From: Myoxocephalus aenaeus
Taxonomy: Eukaryota; Chordata; Actinopteri; Perciformes; Cottidae
Assembly: GCA_038501785.1 (NCBI GenBank)
Contig: JBAMJR010000137.1
Span: 5,083,501 to 5,147,500 of the forward strand
DNA length: 64,000 nucleotides
Reading direction: 5' to 3'
The position numbers and the translations under genes were made by a program. Shown here in pieces: positions 46,648 through 55,831 of the stretch. The notes under the pieces are model-generated. The model was not told the DNA's origin. It worked only from the letters and a program-made list of their open reading frames with translations, and made no database searches. How positions within the stretch are numbered: position 1 is the first letter of the stretch; each line of letters opens with the position of its first letter.

Positions 46648-49600
46648 ACTTTTTTTGTTCTCTGCCAATGCCGAACAGCTGATTCTACTGTTGCTATTGA
46701 CTCTTGTTTGGTGGATTGGATGATTTGAAGTCTATCAGTAACAAGGAAGAAACAAGACGTATTGGCAATTTTACAATGTATTCATTGAATAAACGGTCAT
46801 GAGCCTCAGTAGCGTGTGGAAGAACCATCCATAGCCACAGCCTGGCTCCTCAATGGGTTGAGGTCAGGACTGCTGGAGGCCTTTACATTCTCTCTCCTCC
46901 CAGACTCTGCAGGTAGTTTCTGATGAACCTGCTCTGTGGGGGCCAGCGCCGACATCTTGGAGGATGGAGTTCGGTCCCAGACTGTGGAGCAATGAGGTTA
47001 CTGCTGGTTGCAGAATCTCATCTCGATGTCTCTGCATTGAGATTGCTCCAATGAAGGACCTTTGGGGTATCGGAAGCTCAAAACAAGAGTCAATAGCGAC
47101 AGCAGAAAAAGTTGTTTGGCATTGGCAGAGAAGATTTGGCACATTTTTCATGAGCGCAACCCACATACTCAGCTGTGCTGCTCATCTCACAGATGCATGT
47201 TCCTTACAAATGGGGCACCGTTTGAAAGGGAAATAAACAGGCTTTGCAACGGTACAACATTTAATGGCAAAAAGCATTGTTAGAATAGAGAAATAATCTA
47301 CCAAACACAAATTTCCCAACTTTTTGTTTGTTTATGTCAGAGTAGTATACAGCTAAAATGCCTCTTTGTGTTTGTTATTCAGCCTCTACTGGCTCAGACT
47401 CTCCAGACCAGGCCTTGGAGGCTGAGGAGATCGTCAAGCAGCTGGACATGGAGCAAGTTGTGGAGACGCCCATCAGCACAGCCACATCCACACAGGAACT
47501 GTGTGCCACCACTAACTTCTACTCGAGTGTATCACAGCTGCCACCTATACGACCTCCTCACATCCCTGAGGTTTCTCCCACAGCGAGGGAGGGAGAGCTC
47601 TGTGCTGATGCTGACCTTCCGCCCCTCACAGGTAGATATCGCAGCTAAGAACATGTGGTTTTGAAACTGTTTTAATTAACTTTGAGGGAATAATATTTTG
47701 TGTTGCTGTTTCTCAGGTTGTCCTTCTTAACATTTTGTTCCTCTTTTTGTCCAAGCTCCAGGCTCCAGTCCAGATATGGCATATGTGGACTGTCCGCCTG
47801 CTACAGTGCAAACGGAGGCAACTTATGAGGAAGACTGGGAAGTCTTTGACCCGTGAGTAAAACACTGCAATCATTAAATGTGTAGTGCTATAGCCAGACT
47901 ACATCGGACAGAATCTACAACAAGACCAGAAAGCTGATATTTTAAAAGCAAGGGCTATTGGGTTAATTTAACCAAGCATTAGGGATAAGCAAAGGCTGTG
48001 AGAAATGTTACTGCAAATGGGAGCATTGTTTGTAGCGTAGTGAGACATTTGATTCAACCAGGTCAAAACTGAAGGCAAATTATATCCAGATCACCGACCT
48101 GACCCTCTAACCCAGTGGTTCTCAACTGGTCTGGCTCCGGGACCCACTATCATCCCTGAATGACAAGCCACGACCCAAATCGAGGAACATTCTCAACTTC
48201 TCAAATTAATTTAATGAAAAGATGGTGCAGTTTGAACCTGAGATAGTACAGAACATGTATGCTAACACAAAAACAAGTTTAATGACCAAAACGAGCAGCT
48301 GGTGGCGATGATAGAGAGGGAACTATTCCCTTTTACACTCAATTAGCTGCATTTTAATTAAAAAACTAAAACTGCATCTTCAGGACACGAGGTATTACAA
48401 CATATATAACAATTCAGAATCTTCAGCTATTTTTAAACAGACTCTACAGCTTTCATGCACAAACAGTCCAACAACTAAGAAGTAGTTTCAAAAAGACTGA
48501 AATGACCTGACTTTAACTGAGAACACACACTCACCGAATCTATGACCAACACTTTACTGTGGAACAAGTCACTGTGTTGAGGAGCAGCTTTTCCACTAAC
48601 TCAAAATAAATTAAACAAAAGTGGAATTCAAAAGTATTCATATATACAACATTAACTTCTCTTGTGATTACCTCATCAGTAAATACTGAAAAACATTGTG
48701 CTTTACAGAAAATTAAGCAGCACTCAATTCTCCTCCCAACCCCTGAGTTGTTTCCTGTCATGCAGGCAGCGCCATCAGTTGTCAATGTTATATTCAGTAG
48801 GCTGTTTAATTTAATTATCCTAAAAACCCAGAGTCTCCCCCATATCAGGATGGTTTGACCCAACCTGGCACACACTGCTGAAAACATGGAGGGACAAGTG
48901 CAAAACCAGTTGAAACCAGAGCCGGCAAAATAACGACACTAAAGTCCTTTCAAAATAAAACCACAGGATGAAGAAGAAAAAAAGAGATTTTCTTTTTTTC
49001 TTTTTTTTTTTTCTTTTTTTTTCTTCAGGCAACTGAAAACGCGACCCACTGAAAACGGGTCCCACCAGTTGAGAATCACTGCTCTAACCTACAACAATGC
49101 AATAAAGCCATCAGCAGAACTGACAAAGTAGTCCGCTTTGGTTTGAATATTGTGGTTTAAATTTATGTTTTACTTGACTTAAGTATGTGTGATGTTTTGA
49201 TTTGTAGATACTTCTTCATCAAGCACGTCCCTCCACTGACAGAAGAGCAGCTCACTCGTAAGCCGGCTTTGCCTCTGAAAACACGCAGCACGCCTGAATT
49301 CTCGCTCGTGCTTGACCTGGTCAGTAATGGCATACAAGTTATTCCTTTGTTCGTTCATGTAAAAACGTTTTTTGAAGCTCTGTCGAAATGTAAAGAGTTT
49401 CCTAGTAATTTCTGTGTTCATTAGGATGAAACATTGGTTCACTGCAGTTTAAATGAGCTGGAGGATGCAGCACTTACCTTTCCTGTCCTCTTTCAAGATG
49501 TCATTTACCAGGCAAGTACCGTCTTAAAAAATGTTCCACTGCTTTATTTCATGATGCCACTAGAGGGAGATAAAGTATCATTTGTAAAAAGCCTTGCTTT

Positions 49601-51696
49601 ATTAAAGAAGGTGTACTTGCAAAGACAGACAAGCTTGTCACACAGAGAGATAACTGTCCAATTCGATGAACACTATTTTGATCAAACGAATGTTGACCTG
49701 CAGTAAACATTGTGTTGACCATAAAGGTTTGCTTCCCTGTGGTGTGTTGTCGTGCAGGTGTATGTGCGCTTGAGGCCGTTCTTTAGAGAGTTTCTGGAGC
49801 GTATGTCTCAAATCTATGAGGTAAATATAAAGTGACTACTGCCGGTAATAAATCCTTTCAACGAATCGGCTTTGAAACAAAAATGACTTTTTTTAAATGT
49901 TCCCACTTTCCTAGATCATCCTTTTTACCGCTTCTAAAAAAGTGTATGCAGACAAACTCCTTAACATCTTGGATCCTAAAAAGCAGCTAGTGAGGTATGA
50001 TGTGTTCTGTATTCGTCTGTTTATAATCGCATAACAAACTCCAAAGCTGATGAGTCTGACTGAAACGAGCACAAAAAGCTATATGCAATGCAGCACCGTT
50101 GGCATGTGCGGCTGTTGAGGTGTCGGTGTTGTGGTTTTTCTGAATTATTGATTGCTCTGATCTTGTCACTGATTGAATTTTTGTTCTCCTCCCTCTTTCC
50201 TTTCATTCCCCACTGTAACTGTAGACACAGGTTGTTTCGTGAGCATTGTGTCTGTGTCCAGGGAAACTACATCAAGGACCTCAACATCTTGGGTAGAGAC
50301 CTGTCAAAGACGATTATCATTGACAATTCACCGCAAGCCTTTGCATATCAGGTGAACACCGCAACAAAATATGGCATTATGGGTTTCGTGTTTTCTGGTT
50401 CAAGCATCGGTACACGTCATTGAAGTCAACCAAAGAAATTGAGAGGGAAAATAAATGTAATAACACTTATAACAATGTCTTTTCGCACACATCCAAAGCT
50501 GATTGTAACTTAATTAGCTGTATGATTCCACTTTTTCCTCATTTGTTCTTGACATTGGCTCTGATAATTACCGCCAGGCAAACAAAATGTGTGGAAAACA
50601 CTAAAGACATTGACAAAGACATTACTCATTTGATTTAATATTGGCATGTTTTTGATCCCAACAGTTGTCCAATGGGATTCCCATAGAGAGCTGGTTCATG
50701 GACAAGAATGACAATGAGCTGCTGAAGCTGGTGCCCTTCCTGGAGAAGTTGGTTGAGATGGTGAGATGTCTTAATGTTCAATCATTACTGTCGGACATAT
50801 TATAACGGCTACATCAGCGTAGGGATGGGTACCGAGACCCCATTGCGTATACAGTGCTAAATTATTGAAGACCAGATTATTGATAAACTACAACATTATA
50901 AGTTCTTTTTCTTTACATGTTCTGCTCTGTCCACATGCTCTCATCCACCACCGATGGCTAAAACAAAAGCTGTCTGTATGTAGTCTAACTGCTTATCTTT
51001 GTTTCCACGCATCTTAAAATTCTTGTAAATCTTTCCTCTGGCTGAGAAACAAGCAGCCCCTCCCTCTACCAGTGTCACCTGCAGGCAGAGTCACACCAGA
51101 GGTGGGAGAACAGAGGAATGACTGACTGATACTGACTGATGTCTGTGTTCTTCCTCCTTCATTTCATTACATTAAATTTCATTTAGCTGACGCTTTTATC
51201 CAAAGCGACTTACAATAAGTGCAATTCAACCATGAGTACAAACTCGGAACAACAATAATCAAGAAAGTACAATTTCTTCAATAAAGTTAAAACACAAAGT
51301 GCTATCAGTAAGTGCTACTAAAGTGCTACTCTGGCGCTACCTTCCCTATTCAAGGTGTAGTCGTTTATAAATTTCACTACAGAATATTATACTTTGCTAC
51401 TCTAGAAACATTTACTTATTTTTAGGGGGGAAAATTATTCTAATCCTGTTCTAGTAATAAAAAAGAACTGATAAGAGTATCAATAAAGAACCGTCCCAGT
51501 TAGGAGTATCGATAGGCGTAGTATCGATACAATTCTACCGATACCCATCCCTACACCAGAGTGATATTTTACTATTTCATTGAATCTAACTTGTTCTTTC
51601 ATCTCCCCTCCTGCCCGCTGATCTCGTCAGAATGAGGATGTGAGGCCCCATGTTCGGGAGAGGTTCAGGCTTCACGACTTGTTGCCCCCTGATTGA
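44985..51696 (+). CDS. ctdspl2: CTD small phosphatase-like 2
   Basis: Coding exons: 44985-45152, 46034-46172, 46269-46418, 47383-47631, 47756-47852, 49208-49319, 49425-49511, 49758-49820, 49915-49994, 50225-50351, 50665-50760, 51631-51696. Sum 1,434 nt, 477 residues against 466 in human. Nuclear Ser/Thr phosphatase of the FCP/SCP (HAD) family. The N-terminal half is basic and disordered ([23 protein letters not shown] is conserved). The catalytic half has the nucleophile motif DLDETLV (first Asp is the phospho-acceptor, second the general acid), [13 protein letters not shown] and IIIDNSP, and the C-terminus [10 protein letters not shown]. The start [11 protein letters not shown] matches human MRLRTRKASQQ. 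The acceptor at 46034 could alternatively be six bases further on, losing two residues. One intron is GC-AG. The exon layout is otherwise ordinary. Confidence 0.95.
45153..46033 (+). other. ctdspl2: ctdspl2 intron
   Basis: A/T-rich with A and T homopolymers near 45492 and 45609; no other feature seen. Confidence 0.5.
46591..46644 (+). repeat. (GT)27 microsatellite
   Basis: 54 nt of pure GT abutting the left arm of an inverted repeat. Confidence 0.97.
46650..47150 (-). mobile_element. Tc1/mariner-type transposon relic
   Basis: Minus-strand translation from 47037 reads [20 protein letters not shown] then PNSILQD and GPHRA, and after a frame change SSPDLNPL near 46850. This is the order of Tc1-type transposases (YRDEIL, DNARPH, SPDLNPIEHLWD). 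The first Asp-Asn pair and the last acidic site are degraded and stops interrupt, so it is inactive. Flanking arms 46652-46712 and 47082-47146 are inverted copies of about 60 nt (CTCTGCCAATGCC, GCTATTGACTCTTGTTT). Confidence 0.6.
48113..49081. mobile_element. Non-autonomous hAT element with exact 8-bp target duplication
   Basis: Left end CAGTGGTTCTCAACTGGT; right end is the reverse complement of CAGTGATTCTCAACTGGT, one mismatch in 18. CTCTAACC flanks it on both sides (48105-48112 and 49082-49089), the 8-bp duplication of hAT elements, and the TIR wording fits the Charlie group. 969 nt, no transposase recognised inside. Sits in the ctdspl2 intron 47853-49207. Confidence 0.9.
49208..49511 (+). 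CDS. ctdspl2: ctdspl2 exon pair carrying the catalytic DxDxT motif
   Basis: Exon 49208-49319 encodes [15 protein letters not shown] through [11 protein letters not shown]; exon 49425-49511 begins [20 protein letters not shown]. The catalytic motif DLDET is therefore split by a 105-nt phase-0 intron, with the nucleophile Asp upstream and the acid Asp downstream. The second exon ends CAG|GCAAGT, a GC donor. Confidence 0.95.
50820..51553. mobile_element. Older hAT-like element in the last ctdspl2 intron
   Basis: Left end TAGGGATGGGTACCGA, right end the reverse complement of TAGGGATGGGTATCGGT. Flanks CATCAGCG (50812-50819) and CACCAGAG (51554-51561) agree at six of eight positions, a worn 8-bp duplication. 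734 nt, no transposase. A further repeat (CATTTAGCTGACGCTTTTAT, CCAAAGCGACTTACAATAAG) lies inside from about 51160. Confidence 0.75.
51160..51350. repeat. Dispersed teleost repeat nested in the hAT-like element
   Basis: ATTTAGCTGACGCTTTTATC followed by CAAAGCGACTTACAATAAG is a phrase found very widely in fish genomes. Its place inside another element suggests it inserted later. Confidence 0.5.
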
Positions 51697-53425
51697 ACTT
51701 GACGCAATCTCTCGGAACGGGACAACATGAAAAGACTGAGGACAACATGCGTGTAAAAAGCCCCTCTTTGGATTACAAACTACAACATTGCAATTACTGT
51801 TAAAATGTTATCCTTTTTAATCTGGGTGAATTAAAAAAAAATTTCAGATGAAATTACATGTGCTATGAACAAGCCCCAGGTAAACTCCTTTTTTTTTTTT
51901 TCTTTTTTTTTTTTGACTGACTCTCCAGCTGTGGAGCTGGATGTCTCCTCCACATTACACTCTGAAGTCTTGGTGCTGGTTTAGTGGATATGAAAATACA
52001 ACCTGGTTAAGAGGAACTCTACCCCGACTGAGTCCCTGAACCCAAAACAACCCCTGGTGCTCACGCTGTTGAGGCTGACGAATAACCACACTCTGTGGCT
52101 ACAGAACATTTTCAGCAGGAATCACCGGCCTGTAAATCAATCTGTGCGTGTGTGTATGTTGACGCTTACCCATGCACACAGACACGCGCACTGATTTGGT
52201 GTTTGACAAACCTACAATCTGTAGCCTTTAAAATCATATGCATTCCTCCGTAGCCGAGTCAAGTTTCTATTGTTGGTTGCAGTTTTTTTTTCTTTTTCTG
52301 GTAAAACTGGTGTTTCATTGTTTAAAAAAAAAAAAAAAAGATGGCTTTTTAAAATCTTTTACTTCTGTTTGTAAGATACAATGTTTTAAAAAGGTTCTTG
52401 TAAGTTTTTATTGTAAGCCTTTTTCCTACTAGGAGAACATTGGTGCATATTAATGACAGTCCTCTGCATAGTCAAACACAATTTAATTGTACCAAGACTT
52501 AAAGTATAGTTTGTTCTCATTCTAACAAATGGAGGTTTACCTTGACGTGTTGGCATCACTTTGGACACAACATGGCTCCTTATTTAAATGTTAGGATTAA
52601 GACTCTCCTTACCTGTAAATCTGACATATTGTAAAGGTTTGAGGGCATTCGTTTTCAAAGTTACGTGTTAACCTTGACCTATCTTTAACCATAGTATTTG
52701 GTTTGTCTATAATCAGTATTGTCTTTAACTCCTTATCAAGTATTTGGGCTAAAATCAGAGCTCTGTTTCTTTCGGTTATAATTTGATGGCTATACCGGTA
52801 GCATTATGACTAATGTAGCACATCTCTGCCAGTGTGTCATACAGTCTTACCCATGGTAGACATATATGGCAGACCCTGTACCAGCCACATCTGGCACCAG
52901 CAACATACTGTTGTAGTGGTCAACTTCACTGACTGCTCCTCTACCTGTTTCATATTTTTTACTTTGTACTTTTAAGCTTTTTTTCTTTCTATTTTTTTTT
53001 TTTTAATGTTTAGTGCAGTTTTAAGCAATGTGTTTTAAGAATGGTAACTATATGAATGTGTTTCTGCCTGACATCAGCCTGGACACTCGACATTGGACAA
53101 ACTGACATTTTACTCTGTTGTTTCAACTTAATTTATTTGATAGTGAGACGAACAGTAGGCAGAAATGTAGACGTTTTGTTGGCATCCTAGCAGACCTAAA
53201 TCTGGGACGGAAAGCTCAAATGCCTGACTATCTTCTGTCATCGCCCAAACCCTCAAGAGTCGACTTGAATCTCTGTGACAATTTGGCATGCGTTGTTTAA
53301 CCTCTTTCAGTTCTTGTTCAGTTTGAAGCTAAGTGCATTTTCTTTTTCTTTTTTTTACAGCAAATACGAGTGTTTGGATTTGTCGCAGTTGCCTGTACAG
53401 TGCCATACGCTTCCCCACTTTATAA

Positions 53426-53444
53426 CCCCCCCCCCCCCCCCCCC
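53426..53444 (+). repeat. C19 homopolymer
   Basis: 19 consecutive C in the ctdspl2 3' UTR. Confidence 0.95.
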
Positions 53445-55243
53445 ATGGCATTTCTTGCGCTCTCAAAATGCTTGGATGGAAAGAGACAATCAGACCTCAA
53501 AGCTCTGCAGGTGGTGAACCCTGGAGACACAGCCTTCCCCTCTTTATTTTATTTTTATTTGTGTGTACTGTGATTCCATTGAGTTCCCCTCTCCCATAAT
53601 TAATTTGCCAGGTGAATCCTGCTGTGCCCTGCCTAAACAATCCCTGCTGCTCACTTAACACAGGTTCTGTTCAGAGATGGTTTTTCCATCTGTTCACCTG
53701 TCTTTGCCACCCGAAGTTAGTAGCTCTCCGGAAATTAGAATTTTGTTTGTACCAAAGCAAAATTGTTACAGGGCACAATGGTGATTGCTCAGACATACTG
53801 TTATGAGGTCAAATGTCCAGACTATGAATGTAAATTGTACATGGGGTGAAGTCTCTAGTGTTTCCCCCCCCTCCCCAAATACCTTGTGGTGTTCTCTCCA
53901 CATCAACTAACAAAAAGATGATTCATGGCAACTCGTGTCTGCATTTCAGTTGTTGAGAAGGCAAGAGCAATGTGCATGGAAGAGGAAACGTGTCTTGACC
54001 ACCATGGTTTGTCTTCCCCCCCAATACGGCCATCCTTCCGTATGCAAGTCTCACTTTGAGTGTGCGATGTAGCCCAGGTGTGCGCGTCCCCTCGGTGTGG
54101 TAATGTATAATTATAACTCGCGGCTTGTTTCTAAATGATCGGTTGGAGGCGTTTGATACTTTTAATCCAGCTCATTTTTATGTGCATTACCAGTTTTTTT
54201 TTTTTGTACGCAGTGTTGTACAATACATGCAGCTTCATGTTTTTAAAAAAATCCTTAAACTAAGGAAAATCTTTTTGTATTTTTGATTTCAAAAGGCATG
54301 TCATATCTACTTTTTAAATGTATTAATGAAGATTTAACTTTACATCAGATGGAGTGTTTTTTTTTCTTCTTTTTTTTACAAATATCTCTGTTTAGTTTAG
54401 CGCAATGTCACTGAACTGTTAAAGTTAGCATGTAGAAAGTATCGCTTGCTTTGTGGGAAAGTCCTGAATTAAATTTTAATCATGGCACTTTCTACAGAAA
54501 AGAGCAATCGTGTTAATGATTATTTTATTTTTTTCTCCAATATTCTTAAAGCCATTTTGCTTGCAAGAATTGCTATTTGTGCTTAAGATGTATTTAAACA
54601 TGTTTTAAGACCTTTGTTAGCCGTCAGGCTATATGATATTGTAAAGTGTATATACAGTTGCATTGAATTTCTGAAACAAAGTTTTAAAGTTAAAAAGCTC
54701 TTGCATGCCCTTTTTGTTTTTATTTCTCCTGACTGTCTGAAGATGTGGGACACTTCATAGGTTTTAGTGTAAAGTTAAAGTTACTCACATTAATGCTGAC
54801 GAGATGGTTGGCTCACTTGCTCTAATTCCCAATCTTTGCTGAAAATAATGGGGACATACTCGATACTCTTGGCTTGAGTAGCGTAACAAAATGTAGGCCC
54901 TTTTTTTTCGTATAAAGTCTTAACTTAAATATTATTATTTTTTGACCTTGGTTTATATTGTCTAATTTTAACTAGTATTTTATATTTGCCAAAAAACTTA
55001 ATTTAGATCCCTTCTTTCAGTAGGGTGTTATGTTAGCTGCAGACATACACTTTTTCCTTCAATAATAATTTAGTTAACTTTAAAATGAGAATTGTAAGTG
55101 CACAATTAATGGATTTTAGTTTTAGAGGATTGTCTGGTTTAGAGGAAGAAAAACCTCAAAGTTGATTATTCAAATCCCATTAAGTAATAAATAAATTAGT
55201 AGTGAATGTTTTTGTTTTTTTTGTCAACTTGTGGAGGGTTTCC

Positions 55244-55249
55244 AATAAA
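55244..55249 (+). terminator. ctdspl2: Probable distal poly(A) signal of ctdspl2
   Basis: AATAAA followed by a T-rich stretch, the last such hexamer before the strc promoter region. Confidence 0.5.
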
Positions 55250-55559
55250 ACTTTTTGAACAATGAAAAATATATTACTATGACATGTACTAAATTTAAAC
55301 GGGTTAATGTATGTTGGTGTTGGGACATTTTCCACATGTTTGCAGCAGATGTCTTGTAACTCCACCAGCAGTCGATCTGGTGTCTTCTGGCTCTTCTGAC
55401 CGGATTCGGGTTTCAGACTCGGGAGTTAATCAACACACCCCATTAATAATTCAGCATCGATGGCCAGACCTGTTCCTGAAATCCCTTCTGTGTTTCACAG
55501 CCCTCATTTCGCACCTCCTTTTGCCCCCTTTACTGCGGTCCTTAATTACGCTGCTTTCA

Positions 55560-55831
55560 GAGCAGGTGTAGAGTTGCAGGAAGAGGCGGCGGGGAGGAGC
55601 CTGCAGCCTCTCGGAGCGGAGTGGCAGGTAGGAGCGATCAGCACCTCAGCCTGCTGGGCAGAGACTGACTGAAGGATGAGTGACAGCTTGTTGAATGCAG
55701 ACTTGTTCACCAATATGAAGCCTGTTCTGCCTCAGCTGAATATCTCTACTACATCAGCGGAATAAAACAAAGTGGATTTCTTATGAATAATATCTGAAGT
55801 GGTTGCCTGCTTGCATTTGATTGAAGACACA
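55560..55831 (+). promoter_or_regulatory. strc: Probable strc promoter or 5' UTR region
   Basis: Only 0.57 kb separates the inferred poly(A) signal of ctdspl2 from the strc start codon, so the promoter must be compact or overlap. A GC-rich patch at 55580-55630 with a possible donor (GGCAG|GTAGGA) could be an untranslated first exon. No TATA box was identified. Confidence 0.3.

Larger units (their letters stand above)
51697..55270 (+). other. ctdspl2: Long 3' UTR of ctdspl2
   Basis: About 3.5 kb of T-rich non-coding DNA with many poly-T runs, a 19-base C homopolymer at 53426-53444 and no frame resembling a gene. It ends with AATAAA at 55244-55249 (TTTCCAATAAAACTTT). Human CTDSPL2 also has a long 3' UTR. 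Earlier polyadenylation is possible. Confidence 0.55.

Noticed and set aside
48540..48887. 115-codon minus-strand frame within the hAT element
   Set aside because: No transposase motifs recognised; low-complexity hydrophobic text.
49498..49706. Continuation of the ctdspl2 frame past 49511 as genuine exon
   Set aside because: The sequence after CAG departs from the conserved phosphatase, which resumes exactly at 49758; the GC donor explains it.
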